From an uncultured Muribaculaceae bacterium (GTDB lineage Bacteria; Bacteroidota; Bacteroidia; Bacteroidales; Muribaculaceae), in assembly GCA_910586595.1 (NCBI GenBank), contig CAJUJB010000006.1:1-64000 (forward strand): a DNA stretch of 64,000 nucleotides, read 5' to 3'. A model generated the notes under the pieces. It worked only from the letters and a program-made list of their open reading frames with translations. It did no database searches and was not told the DNA's origin. Below, one piece after another: positions 36,285-44,994 of this stretch. A program made the position numbers and the translations under genes. Numbering within the stretch: position 1 is the first letter of the stretch; each line of letters begins with the position of its first letter.

Positions 36285-37510
36285 TGAAGATTGTAATCAT
36301 CAATCATAGCGATACGCTCGGAGGCGCTTCGGTGGTGAGTTACCGCCTGATGAAGGCTCTCCGCGCTATGGGTGTCGATGCGTCGATGCTTGTATCACAT
36401 AAAGCCGGAAATGACCCGCATGTGCATATGGCCGGCATGAGCCTGCGCCGTAAGTATACCTTTTTGGCCGAGCACCTGCGCATATTCACTGCCAACGGCT
36501 TCAACCGCGACGATCTTTTCAAGGCTTCAATAGCCACTGACGGGTTGCCTCTGAGCCGCCACCCGCTCGTTAAGGAAGCCGATGGGGTGATTATCAATTG
36601 GGTGAACCAAGGCATGCTTTCCTTGCGTGAAATAGGCCGTATAGCCGCAGCCGTGCCGACTGTATGGACTATGCACGACATGTGGAACCTGACCGGAGTA
36701 TGCCACCATGCAGGTGAGTGCCTGGCCTATAGAGCTCCAGCCGGATGCGCCGATTGTCCGCTCATGCATGGACGAGCCGGCAAGCACGACCTTTCTGCCC
36801 GCACTTTCAGCCGGAAAAAAGACTTATACGCCTCTGTGGATATTCAATTCGTTGCCGTGAGCACCTGGCTCCGCAAGCTTGCGGAGAAGAGCTCGCTTAT
36901 GGCCGGATGCCGGGTGTCTGTAATACCTAATGCCTTTCCTATTGAAGATTTTTATACTTCGCCGCGCATGGCATCGGCTCCCTTCGGATTGCCCGAAGAT
37001 AAGAAACTGATTGTGATGGGGGCGGCCCGTCTCGACGATCCTGTGAAGGGCTTGCCTTATGCCATCGAAGCCCTCAACCGCCTCCGGCGCGATGATGCCA
37101 TGGTGGTGTTTTTCGGAGCCGTGCGCGACCCGCATGCCTTCGACAGCCTTCATTTTCCCTATCGCCACATAGGCCCGGTGTCTGAGGCGGAGCTGTTGCG
37201 CGAGCTGTATGCCCGTGCGACGGTGGTGATGTCGACATCTCTCTATGAGACTCTCCCCGGCACTTTGATCGAAGGCCAGGCGGCCGGTTGTACCCCCGTA
37301 AGTTTCGACCGGGGTGGCCAGGCTGATATAATCGATTCGTCATCGGCCGGGTATCTTGTGCCTGCCTACGATACTGAAGCATTTGCCTCCGCGCTCGACT
37401 CGGCACTCGATAATCCGCTCGACCGCACGTCTCTGCATAATTCGGTAGAAAAAAAATTCTCTGCCACTGCGGTGGCAGAGAAGTATAAGGCATATTTCAG
37501 TAAATTATAA
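36284..37510 (+). CDS. glycosyltransferase family 4 (GT-B)
   Basis: A 408-residue GT-B enzyme that transfers a sugar from a nucleotide donor. N-terminal Rossmann domain: IINHSDTLGGASVVSYRLM. C-terminal donor-binding domain: GAARLDDPVKGLPYAIEALN, then the E-x7-E-type region SLYETLPGTLIEGQAAGCTPVSFD. A CHHAGEC...CADCP cysteine cluster around residues 142-166 is noteworthy, and may bind metal. Start is the ATG overlapping the flippase stop. The 3' end contains the minus-strand terminator of the next gene. Confidence 0.88.
   Translation: MKIVIINHSDTLGGASVVSYRLMKALRAMGVDASMLVSHKAGNDPHVHMAGMSLRRKYTFLAEHLRIFTANGFNRDDLFKASIATDGLPLSRHPLVKEADGVIINWVNQGMLSLREIGRIAAAVPTVWTMHDMWNLTGVCHHAGECLAYRAPAGCADCPLMHGRAGKHDLSARTFSRKKDLYASVDIQFVAVSTWLRKLAEKSSLMAGCRVSVIPNAFPIEDFYTSPRMASAPFGLPEDKKLIVMGAARLDDPVKGLPYAIEALNRLRRDDAMVVFFGAVRDPHAFDSLHFPYRHIGPVSEAELLRELYARATVVMSTSLYETLPGTLIEGQAAGCTPVSFDRGGQADIIDSSSAGYLVPAYDTEAFASALDSALDNPLDRTSLHNSVEKKFSATAVAEKYKAYFSKL
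37449..37482 (-). terminator. intrinsic terminator of the DUF1573 gene, embedded in the glycosyltransferase gene
   Basis: On the minus strand an 11-bp perfect stem (37472-37482 with 37457-37467, loop of four) is followed by eight U (37449-37456). It lies 31 bases past the DUF1573 stop and inside the end of the opposite coding sequence. Confidence 0.85.
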
Positions 37511-37512
37511 TC

Positions 37513-37917
37513 TTACTGCGGCACCACCACGCCAACGAGGCGCAGGGTGATACTCTCCGATTTACCGGCTCCGTTTTTCAGGCGTAGGCGTACCTCCTTG
37601 TCCATCTCACCGCGCTGTCCTTTGGGTGAGAACGATACCTTCACGGCATTGCTCTTGCCGGGCATGGTTGGCTTGCGGTTATAGTCGGGTGTGGTGCATC
37701 CGCATGAGGCGTTGGCCGAGAGAATCGACACAGGCTCGGAGCCGGTGACGGTAAATTCAAACTCGTGGGTAACCGAAGGATCTCCGGCCTTGACTGTGCC
37801 GAAATCGTAGATAAGTTCCTTGAATTCAACCCCAACTTTCTCGCCTGGAGTGCGGCGTGCCTCCATGGCGCCGATGCTTATCACGGCAAGCAGGAGGAAA
37901 AGAAATATTTTTTTCAT
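37513..37917 (-). CDS. DUF1573 secreted protein
   Basis: A 134-residue protein with a signal peptide (MKKIFLFLLLAVISIGAMEA) and one DUF1573 beta-sandwich: EFKELIYDFGTVKAGDPSVTHEF, the typical core ASCGCTTPDYNRKPTMPGKS with its two cysteines, and a final beta strand ending LRLVGVVVPQ. The fold resembles MSP/immunoglobulin-like domains in periplasmic or surface proteins; function is unknown. ATG at 37917 is taken over upstream codons. It follows meaB by 31 bp and ends at a strong terminator embedded in the opposite gene. Confidence 0.82.
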   Translation of the reverse strand: MKKIFLFLLLAVISIGAMEARRTPGEKVGVEFKELIYDFGTVKAGDPSVTHEFEFTVTGSEPVSILSANASCGCTTPDYNRKPTMPGKSNAVKVSFSPKGQRGEMDKEVRLRLKNGAGKSESITLRLVGVVVPQ

Positions 37918-37948
37918 ATCTGTAATCTTGGTTATTGATTCAGTTAGT

Positions 37949-39037
37949 TCAACGGCCGAAGTACTTGCCGAGCACATCGGCGGCTGCCGCGAAGCTTGAC
38001 CGGCGGTTAGCCAGTACGTCGGCTTCAGATGTCTCTAGCATTTTCTGTATCTCCGGATTGTCGTAGAAATGCTTGCGGAGTTGCTCGTCGATGGTCTCGT
38101 ACATCCACCAGCGTGCCTGCTGTTGGCGCTTGGTCTCGAAGTAGCCGTTCGACTTCACGAAGTCGAAATAACGGTCGATCATGGCCCATACTTCCGGAAT
38201 ACCGAGCTCATAGTAGCCGGAGTAGGTGAGTACTTCCGGCATCCATCCTGAAGTTGTGGGCGGGAAGAGATGCAGAGCCGAGCGGTATTGGGCCTGTGCC
38301 AACTGGGCCGGCCCTACGTTATCGCCATCGGCCTTGTTGATCACGATTCCATCTGCCATCTCCATTATGCCTCGCTTGATGCCTTGGAGTTCGTCGCCGG
38401 CACCGGCAATCTGGATAAGAAGGAAAAAATCGACCATAGAGTGTACGGCGGTCTCGCTCTGGCCCACTCCGACCGTTTCGACGAAAATATTATTGTAGCC
38501 TGCAGCCTCGCACAGAACTATGGTCTCGCGGGTCTTGCGGGCCACACCTCCGAGCGACCCTGCCGAGGGGGAAGGGCGGATGAAGGCCGATGGATGTACA
38601 GCCAGTTTCTCCATTCGGGTTTTGTCGCCGAGGATAGAGCCTTTGGTGCGTTCGCTCGAAGGGTCGATGGCCAGTACGGCCAATTTGCCCCCTTCTTTAA
38701 GCACATGGAGCCCGAAGACGTCGATACTTGTGCTCTTTCCGGCACCCGGCACGCCGGTAATGCCTATGCGGCGTGAATTGCCGGAGTGAGGAAGGCATTT
38801 TTCAATTACTTCCTGAGCCAGCGAATAGTGGTCGGGCGCGAGGCTCTCCACGAGAGTCACCGCGCGGCTGAGCACCGTCACGTCGCCTTTGAGTATACCT
38901 TCCACCAGTTCAGATACTGTTGGCAGGGGTTTACGGCGCGGGCGTTTGCTCAGATAGGGATTCACTATAGGCGGCTGGTTTACGCCGCTGTTTACGGTCA
39001 GACCGATATATTGGGAGTCGTTTTCGGGGTGTTCCAT
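37949..39037 (-). CDS. MeaB/ArgK-type GTPase (methylmalonyl-CoA mutase accessory)
   Basis: A 362-residue G3E-family P-loop GTPase, the partner that loads and protects methylmalonyl-CoA mutase with adenosylcobalamin. Walker A is GVPGAGKST (about residue 95), followed by AIDPSS and ETVGVGQSE (switch and Walker B), and the guanine motif NKADGD. Length matches the family. No mutase gene is in this window. It lies 18 bp after the SNF2 gene and 31 bp before DUF1573 on the same strand, so the three may be one transcript. Confidence 0.92.
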   Translation of the reverse strand: MEHPENDSQYIGLTVNSGVNQPPIVNPYLSKRPRRKPLPTVSELVEGILKGDVTVLSRAVTLVESLAPDHYSLAQEVIEKCLPHSGNSRRIGITGVPGAGKSTSIDVFGLHVLKEGGKLAVLAIDPSSERTKGSILGDKTRMEKLAVHPSAFIRPSPSAGSLGGVARKTRETIVLCEAAGYNNIFVETVGVGQSETAVHSMVDFFLLIQIAGAGDELQGIKRGIMEMADGIVINKADGDNVGPAQLAQAQYRSALHLFPPTTSGWMPEVLTYSGYYELGIPEVWAMIDRYFDFVKSNGYFETKRQQQARWWMYETIDEQLRKHFYDNPEIQKMLETSEADVLANRRSSFAAAADVLGKYFGR

Positions 39038-39055
39038 GATATTTTTATAACTGCG

Positions 39056-41440
39056 TCAGCGGTTGAAGAGTTTAGTAAGATCTGATAAGAATGAGGCCAC
39101 AGACTCTTTACTCTCCACGGGTATGCGGAGCTCGGTGCGTCCGGTGGTCTCGTCGGTAGTGACAAGTGTGTCGATAAGACGGCTGCAAGCCTCGGGTGAG
39201 GCGAGTGTGCGGGCCAGCGAAGAGATGAAGTTCACACCATTGGCCACGAGGCGGGCGGTGTCTGTGTCGGGTTGCTCTGTGTCAGCAACGTTGTCGTCGG
39301 GCTCGGTTTCGTCGAAGGTGAGGTTGGGCGCGGTAGCCGCAGGCAGCACGGTGTCGGATTCTTCATTGCGGCTAACCAGAGTACCTTCCGATTCATCGGA
39401 TACAGCTTCGCCTTGCTCGGCAAAAATCTTTGCAATATTGTCGAGCTTGCTGTCATCGAGGGTTATCTGGCTTTCGCCCCCGTCGAGGACACCGGCCAGC
39501 AGATTTCCCTTGAAGTTCAGCTTGGCCAGCATTCGCTCTTCGATTGTTCCGGCCGAAACCATATTCACCACCTGGATGCGTTTGGTCTGCCCGAGGCGGT
39601 GTATGCGTGCAATCCGCTGCTCAAGCACGGCGGGATTCCAAGGCATGTCAAGGTTAATGATCAGGCTGGCGGCCTGAAGGTTGAGTCCGGTGCTGCCGGC
39701 GTCGGTCGAGAGAAATACACGAGTCTCGGCGTCAGCATCGAAATTCTCGGTAAGCTTCCGCCGTTTGGCCGATGGCACTCCGCCATGGAGATATTCATAT
39801 TTTACTCCGGCCCGGTCGAGTTCTTCGGCCAGTATACGTGTCATCCGTTCCCACTGGCTGAAAATGACGGCTTTTTCGTCGCCGCATTCTATCATGGCCA
39901 ACACGAGTTGGAGGGCTTCGCCTATTTTGGTGTCGAAGCGGGTTTTCTGGTCAAGAACGAAGGTGCTGTCGCACACCATACGCATCTGGCTGAGTGTAAG
40001 CAGAAGGCGCTTGCGGTCTTTTTCGGAGAGAAACCGCATGGTCTGCCATTTGTGCACCAGTTGGGCTACAGATGTCTGGTATTGGTCGTGTATCTCGCGC
40101 TGCTCGCGCGTCATAGGCACGAAGAGTACTTTATCTGTGCGCTCGGGCAGCTGAAGCATTACGTCGGTCTTGCGGCGGCGGATAAGGCAGTTCTTAAGCC
40201 GTGCCGATATATTATCGAGCTTTGTATATCCGGTAACCTTCCCTGATGGCGATGTAAGCACATGCCGGTCGATAAACTCGTAGTAGGGGCCGAGGGCGTA
40301 CTGATCTACGAATTGCATCACCGAATAAAGTTCTTCCGGCTTATTCTCAAGTGGAGTGCCGGAGAGAACCACACAGTAGTCTGCTTCAACCCTACGCGCC
40401 GCCTGGGAAATCTGGGTATTCCAGTTTTTCAACCGCTGCACCTCGTCCATTATCATGCAGTCGACGCGCAGTGTGCCGAGCGATTTTATATCGTTGGCCA
40501 AAGTGTGGTACGACACTATACGGTAGAACGATGCCTCATGGTAGAGTTTACGGCGCTGTTGGCTGGCTCCCTCAATCATGGTCACATCAGAGTCGGTGAA
40601 GCGCTCTATCTCTTTTTTCCATTGATATTTGAGAGATGTAGGGCAAACTATCAGCACCGAGCCTATCATGTTCTTACTCTTCATGAGCTCGGCAGCCCCG
40701 ATGGCCTGCACGGTCTTGCCAAGGCCCATCTCATCGGCTATGAGCGAGCGACCCGCGCCGAACGCGAATCGTATACCTTCTTCCTGGTAGGGATATAGTT
40801 TAGTGTGGAGCAGACGGCTGAGATCTGTCTCGGTCACTTCTTCAAGCAGAGCCTTACGGCGGCGCCGGTCACGTTCTTCGATTATGTAGTTGAGCGCGTC
40901 GGGATAGCAATGGAACCTCGGGTCGATTTTCCGGGCGCGTTCCATGAACGACGGCAGCTCGGCAACCATACCAGGCACAGCTACCATGTCGTCGTCGAAG
41001 TAACGCATGGCCGTCATTGTAAGTTCCTCCGGCGTGTCCTGGCCGAGGCGTAGCCGCAATTTACGGCCTCCTCGGTAGCTTATATACAGGGCCGGACGAC
41101 GCGGCAGAGCCGTGACGGGCTTCTTGTTCCTTTTTTCGAGCCAGAGTGCCACTGCCTCGATATGCTTGCAGGTGCCGAGACAACTGGTGCGGTAGTCCAT
41201 GCAGTCGCAGTAATTCCACTCGCTGTCGGCTCCGTGATAGTTGACTTTATATGTGCGTCGGCTCTGCATCCCGGTGACACTATAGAGCCCGGGCGACCAG
41301 CGGTCAGATACCTCGGCCACGGCGAATGACCCTCGCTCGGCTGCCTGACGGCGGAGCGTGGTCTGCCACTCCCGGAGGCTCATGCCTTCAGGCCGTGGGG
41401 GAGGTACTGTTTTCGGGCGGCTGTCGCTTTTATTTTTCAT
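39056..41440 (-). CDS. SNF2-family helicase with SWIM zinc finger
   Basis: A 794-residue SF2 ATPase. A SWIM finger near residue 65-105 (CDCMDYRTSCLGTCKHIEA) may bind nucleic acid or protein. The SNF2 ATPase follows: MGLGKTVQA (motif I), DEVQRLKN (DExx box, II), SGTPLENKPEELYSV (III), and in the C-terminal half QWERMTR, STDAGSTGLNLQAA and RIHRLGQ (V-VI). The last ~100 residues are acidic and low-complexity. Such enzymes move along double-stranded DNA or displace proteins. The function here is unknown. ATG at 41440 sits just behind a promoter box. Confidence 0.9.
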   Translation of the reverse strand: MKNKSDSRPKTVPPPRPEGMSLREWQTTLRRQAAERGSFAVAEVSDRWSPGLYSVTGMQSRRTYKVNYHGADSEWNYCDCMDYRTSCLGTCKHIEAVALWLEKRNKKPVTALPRRPALYISYRGGRKLRLRLGQDTPEELTMTAMRYFDDDMVAVPGMVAELPSFMERARKIDPRFHCYPDALNYIIEERDRRRRKALLEEVTETDLSRLLHTKLYPYQEEGIRFAFGAGRSLIADEMGLGKTVQAIGAAELMKSKNMIGSVLIVCPTSLKYQWKKEIERFTDSDVTMIEGASQQRRKLYHEASFYRIVSYHTLANDIKSLGTLRVDCMIMDEVQRLKNWNTQISQAARRVEADYCVVLSGTPLENKPEELYSVMQFVDQYALGPYYEFIDRHVLTSPSGKVTGYTKLDNISARLKNCLIRRRKTDVMLQLPERTDKVLFVPMTREQREIHDQYQTSVAQLVHKWQTMRFLSEKDRKRLLLTLSQMRMVCDSTFVLDQKTRFDTKIGEALQLVLAMIECGDEKAVIFSQWERMTRILAEELDRAGVKYEYLHGGVPSAKRRKLTENFDADAETRVFLSTDAGSTGLNLQAASLIINLDMPWNPAVLEQRIARIHRLGQTKRIQVVNMVSAGTIEERMLAKLNFKGNLLAGVLDGGESQITLDDSKLDNIAKIFAEQGEAVSDESEGTLVSRNEESDTVLPAATAPNLTFDETEPDDNVADTEQPDTDTARLVANGVNFISSLARTLASPEACSRLIDTLVTTDETTGRTELRIPVESKESVASFLSDLTKLFNR

Positions 41441-41458
41441 ATGGCTCTTATAATTATG

Positions 41459-41466
41459 CAAAATTA
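41459..41466 (-). promoter_or_regulatory. Bacteroidota -7 promoter element for the SNF2 gene
   Basis: TAATTTTG on the minus strand, about 19 bases before the ATG at 41440. Confidence 0.6.
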
Positions 41467-41681
41467 CAGACAAAGCCCCGCTTTTGCAAGCCACAGCATA
41501 TAAAAAAGTTGAACTAAGCGCTCCGCAGTATTGTTATATAGGCAAAGACACAATGTCGCGGACGTTACCGGAGATAGTAATCTCCATCCACCCCAGGCGG
41601 CTGAAAGTGCTGCCGGCGTCCGATGCGGCAAGCAAAGGTGTCAGGGAAAAAGACTCAGTTCTCCTCCCTCCTCCGGTGCGA

Positions 41682-41742
41682 CCCCGCCTTCTGACCCTTT
41701 CCTCCGGCCCGGCCGGCGGAGGTGCTTGACCAGAAGGCGGGG
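41682..41742. repeat. GC-rich inverted repeat, possible structured RNA
   Basis: Outer 12-bp perfect stem CCCCGCCTTCTG (41682-41693) with CAGAAGGCGGGG (41731-41742). Inside is CCTCCG (41701-41706) with CGGAGG (41717-41722). There is no T-tract, so an intrinsic terminator is unlikely. Confidence 0.6.
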
Positions 41743-41919
41743 CCGTGCCGTAAAGTGCTATGACAAATACTGTTTCACCGACTGAAAAATATTTAAACCC
41801 GCAACCTTGATACCCCGGCAGACGTTCTATCCTCCGCAGTACAGAACTATATGTGCTCGTTTAAATTTTATTAATAAAGAAATTTTTCCTTATTTAGATG
41901 CAAAGCCAAAAATTTTTTA

Positions 41920-41927
41920 TACCTTTG
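41920..41927 (+). promoter_or_regulatory. Bacteroidota -7 promoter element for pckA
   Basis: TACCTTTG followed by C, giving a leader of about 80 bases before the pckA ATG. An A/T-rich stretch precedes it. Confidence 0.6.
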
Positions 41928-42014
41928 CACTCGATAAACAAGGCCGACGCAGAAATGCCGGATGCCGGACACTCACGATACAAACATTAAACACCATATT
42001 TTTTCAAGCACACA

Positions 42015-43658
42015 ATGAGCAAGATTGAAGAAATCAAAAAAGCCCGTGTAGCAGAGATCAAAGCCGACCTCGCTAAATACGGCATCGAAGGTACTACTGA
42101 AGTAGTATACAACCCCTCTTACGAAGAACTCTTCGAGCAGGAAACCCTCCCCACCCTCGAAGGCTTCGAGCGCGGCGTCGTTACCGAACTCGGCGCTGTT
42201 AACGTAATGACCGGCGTTTACACCGGCCGTTCGCCTAAAGACAAATTCATTGTCCTCGACGAAAAATCTAAAGACACCGTATGGTGGACTACTCCCGAAT
42301 ATCCCAACGACAACAAACAGGCTTCTGAAGAAGCTTGGGCTGCTTGCAAGAAACTCGCCGTTGACGAGCTCTCTAACAAGAAACTCTATGTTGTCGATGG
42401 CTTCTGCGGCGCTAACAAAGACACCCGCATGGCTGTCCGCTTCATCATGGAAGTGGCATGGCAGGCTCACTTCGTGACCAACATGTTCATCCGTCCTACC
42501 GCTGAAGAACTCGAAAACTTCACCCCCGACTTCCTCGTTTACAACGCTTCTAAAGCTAAACTTACCAACTACAAGGAACTCGGCCTCAACAGCGAAACCG
42601 CAGTTGTATTCAACATCTCAACCCGTGAGCAGGTTATCATCAACACCTGGTACGGCGGTGAAATGAAGAAGGGTATGTTCTCGATGATGAACTACTACCT
42701 CCCCCTCAAGGGCATCGCTTCAATGCACTGCTCTGCTAACACCGACATGAACGGCGAGAACACCGCCATCTTCTTCGGTCTTTCTGGCACAGGTAAGACT
42801 ACCCTTTCTACCGACCCCAAACGTCTCCTCATCGGTGACGACGAACACGGCTGGGATGACAGCGGCGTATTCAACTTCGAAGGTGGCTGCTATGCTAAGG
42901 TTATCAACCTCGACAAAGACAGCGAGCCCGACATCTACAACGCAATCCGTCGTGACGCCCTCCTCGAGAACGTTACCGTTGAAGAAACCGGCAAAATCGA
43001 CTTCGCTGACAAGAGCGTGACCGAAAATACCCGCGTATCTTATCCTATCGACCACATCGAGAAGATTGTTAAACCCATCTCTCACGGCCCTGCTGCAAAG
43101 AATGTAATCTTCCTCAGCGCTGACGCATTCGGTGTACTTCCTCCCGTTTCTATCCTTACCCCCGAGCAGACCAAGTACTACTTCCTCAGCGGCTTCACCG
43201 CTAAGCTCGCCGGTACAGAACGCGGCATCACCGAGCCTACCCCCACCTTCTCGGCTTGCTTCGGCCAGGCATTCCTTGAGCTCCACCCCACCAAATACGC
43301 TGAAGAACTCGTTAAGCGTATGCAGGCTTCGGGTGCCAAGGCTTACCTCGTGAACACCGGTTGGAACGGTACTGGCAAGCGTATCTCTATCAAAGATACC
43401 CGTGGCATCATCGACGCAATCCTCGACGGCGCAATCCTCAAGGCTCCTACCAAGAAGCTCCCCATCTTCGACTTCGAAATTCCTACCGAACTCCCCGGCG
43501 TGGATCCCAAAATCCTCGACCCCCGCGACACCTACGCAAACCCCGAGGAATGGACAAAGAAGGCCGAAGACCTCGCTGCCCGCTTCATCAAGAACTTCAA
43601 GAAATACGAAAACAACGAAGCCGGTAAGGCTCTCGTTGCAGCTGGCCCCCAGCTCTAA
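42015..43658 (+). CDS. pckA: phosphoenolpyruvate carboxykinase (ATP)
   Basis: A 547-residue enzyme that interconverts oxaloacetate plus ATP with PEP plus CO2 and ADP; in fermentative Bacteroidales it fixes CO2 toward succinate. The kinase-type P-loop is [11 protein letters not shown] (about residue 256), followed by GDDEHGWDD with metal ligands. The substrate region [11 protein letters not shown] lies near residue 72. Length and motifs match the ATP class. Codon use is strongly skewed to C-ending codons, which suggests high expression. Monocistronic, with its own promoter and terminator. Confidence 0.98.
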   Translation: MSKIEEIKKARVAEIKADLAKYGIEGTTEVVYNPSYEELFEQETLPTLEGFERGVVTELGAVNVMTGVYTGRSPKDKFIVLDEKSKDTVWWTTPEYPNDNKQASEEAWAACKKLAVDELSNKKLYVVDGFCGANKDTRMAVRFIMEVAWQAHFVTNMFIRPTAEELENFTPDFLVYNASKAKLTNYKELGLNSETAVVFNISTREQVIINTWYGGEMKKGMFSMMNYYLPLKGIASMHCSANTDMNGENTAIFFGLSGTGKTTLSTDPKRLLIGDDEHGWDDSGVFNFEGGCYAKVINLDKDSEPDIYNAIRRDALLENVTVEETGKIDFADKSVTENTRVSYPIDHIEKIVKPISHGPAAKNVIFLSADAFGVLPPVSILTPEQTKYYFLSGFTAKLAGTERGITEPTPTFSACFGQAFLELHPTKYAEELVKRMQASGAKAYLVNTGWNGTGKRISIKDTRGIIDAILDGAILKAPTKKLPIFDFEIPTELPGVDPKILDPRDTYANPEEWTKKAEDLAARFIKNFKKYENNEAGKALVAAGPQL

Positions 43659-43685
43659 GCTGAGCGCTGCCTGACAGCATATCTG

Positions 43686-43725
43686 CCGGCCCGGTTCTAT
43701 CTCTGAACCGGGCCGGTATTTTTTT
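43686..43725 (+). terminator. intrinsic terminator of pckA
   Basis: 12-bp perfect stem CCGGCCCGGTTC (43686-43697) and GAACCGGGCCGG (43705-43716), followed by a T7 run. Confidence 0.95.
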
Positions 43726-43743
43726 ATTGCGCCTGTGAAAAAA

Positions 43744-43775
43744 TTTGCCCTCAATAAGCTTTTGAGCTAACTTTG
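43744..43775 (+). promoter_or_regulatory. Bacteroidota promoter (-33/-7) for the PAS gene
   Basis: TTTG at 43744-43747 and TAACTTTG at 43768-43775, 20 bases apart, the best full consensus match in the window. The start codon at 43783 follows the -7 box by only seven bases, so the mRNA is probably leaderless. Confidence 0.75.
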
Positions 43776-43782
43776 CAGAACT

Positions 43783-44133
43783 ATGGAAAAGATTATACCT
43801 GACTGGGCATACGGCATGAACTGCGCCGTGACTGTGGCCGATGCCGATTGCAATATAATATACATGAACGAGCGCTCGCGCCTTACTTTCGCCAACCGAG
43901 GCGGAGCTGATCTGATCGGCCATAATCTGATGGATTATCATAACGATAACTCCAAGGCAATCATACGACGCCTGCTGGCTGAAGGTGGTACAAATGCATA
44001 CACCATCGAGAAAGAGGGCGTGAGAAAAATGATTTTCCAGTCGGCATGGCGCGATGAGCAGGGCAAGATTGCCGGACTCGTTGAACTGTCGATGATCATT
44101 CCTGAAAATATGCCTCACTACGTGCGTAAATGA
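43783..44133 (+). CDS. stand-alone PAS domain protein
   Basis: A 116-residue protein that is just one PAS domain: AVTVADADCNIIYMNERSRLTF, then LIGHNLMDYHNDNSKAIIRRLLAEG and FQSAWRDEQGKIAGLVELSMII. PAS folds bind small ligands or cofactors and signal redox, light or metabolites. No output domain follows, so the protein may work as a separate sensor subunit or simple ligand binder. There is no heme or flavin motif visible. It lies alone between pckA and rsmA, with its own strong promoter. Confidence 0.8.
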   Translation: MEKIIPDWAYGMNCAVTVADADCNIIYMNERSRLTFANRGGADLIGHNLMDYHNDNSKAIIRRLLAEGGTNAYTIEKEGVRKMIFQSAWRDEQGKIAGLVELSMIIPENMPHYVRK

Positions 44134-44155
44134 CTACCACCTCAAAAAAAAATGC

Positions 44156-44163
44156 TATTTTTG
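44156..44163 (+). promoter_or_regulatory. Bacteroidota -7 promoter element for rsmA-mgtE
   Basis: TATTTTTG followed by C, 27 bases before the rsmA ATG at 44191. Confidence 0.6.
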
Positions 44164-44190
44164 CACGTTAAACCTTAATGACCTACAATT

Positions 44191-44994
44191 ATGCCGGGAG
44201 TAAAGCCTAAAAAAGCCCTGGGGCAACATTTTCTGACCGATCTGAGCGTCGCAGCACGCATCGCCGCGACCCTTGATGACTATACCGAGTTGCCCGTACT
44301 TGAAGTGGGCCCCGGCATGGGCGTGCTCACCGAATTCCTTCTCCAGACTCATCCTGCCGATAAAGTCACCCTCGCTGAAATAGACACCGAGAGTGTCGAC
44401 TGGCTCAAATCACATCTCCCTCAACCGCAGCCACGCATTGTAGAGGGCGATTTCCTGCGCATGGATCTGGCTGAGCTCTTCCCTGATGGAGAAGACTTCT
44501 GTGTGATTGGTAATTATCCCTATAATATCTCGTCGCAGATCTTCTTCCGCGTGCTCGACTACAAAGACCGTGTGCGCTGCTGCTCAGGCATGCTCCAGCG
44601 CGAGGTGGCCGAGAGGCTTGCCGCGGCTCCCGGCACAAAAGCCCGTGGCATTCTAAGTGTGCTTCTGCAGGCGTGGTATGATGTGGAGTATCTCTTCACG
44701 GTGTCGGAAAAGGTTTTCAATCCTCCTCCAAAAGTCAAGTCCGGAGTAATCAGGATGGTGCGTAACTCTGTTACGGAGCTCGGCTGCGATGAGGCTCTGT
44801 TCAAGACTGTGGTTAAGACCACATTCGGGCAGCGGCGTAAGACTCTCCGCAATTCCGTGCGGTCGCTACTGCCGGCCGGTACAGTCCTTCCGGAAGGTGA
44901 TGAATTTGCAAATCTGCGCCCCGAGCAGCTTTCTGTTGATCAATTTATAGAACTTACACGCCGCGTGGCCCAACTGCGCAATAATAAGATATGA
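44191..44994 (+). CDS. rsmA: 16S rRNA dimethyladenosine transferase
   Basis: A 267-residue methyltransferase (KsgA) that dimethylates two adjacent adenines at the 3' end of 16S rRNA. N-terminal signature: KKALGQHFLTDLSVAARI; SAM site VLEVGPGMGVLTEFLL; catalytic region GNYPYNISSQIFFRVL (NPPY-like as NYPY). The C-terminal helical domain is complete: FGQRRKTLRNSVRSLLPAG. Length is typical. The stop overlaps mgtE (ATGA), so the two are coupled. Confidence 0.96.
   Translation: MPGVKPKKALGQHFLTDLSVAARIAATLDDYTELPVLEVGPGMGVLTEFLLQTHPADKVTLAEIDTESVDWLKSHLPQPQPRIVEGDFLRMDLAELFPDGEDFCVIGNYPYNISSQIFFRVLDYKDRVRCCSGMLQREVAERLAAAPGTKARGILSVLLQAWYDVEYLFTVSEKVFNPPPKVKSGVIRMVRNSVTELGCDEALFKTVVKTTFGQRRKTLRNSVRSLLPAGTVLPEGDEFANLRPEQLSVDQFIELTRRVAQLRNNKI

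Larger units (their letters stand above)
41441..42014. other. long intergenic region between SNF2 and pckA
   Basis: 574 bases between divergent genes. It holds the SNF2 promoter (41459-41466), a large GC-rich inverted repeat (41682-41742) with flanking C/T-rich sequence, and the pckA promoter (41920-41927). The last ~110 bases are AT-rich. A 246-base frame across the repeat (41484-41729) is Pro-rich and not supported as a gene. The middle block could be a remnant of a small repeat element or a structured RNA. Confidence 0.5.

Noticed and set aside
39272..40246. 324-codon open frame opposite the SNF2 gene
   Set aside because: Contained within SNF2 coding sequence with all helicase motifs; no independent support.
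41484..41729. 81-codon frame upstream of pckA
   Set aside because: Pro/Arg-rich, crosses the GC-rich inverted repeat, and has no promoter or homology I recognise.
42720..43754. 344-codon open frame opposite pckA
   Set aside because: Shadow of the strongly biased pckA codons; pckA is unmistakable.
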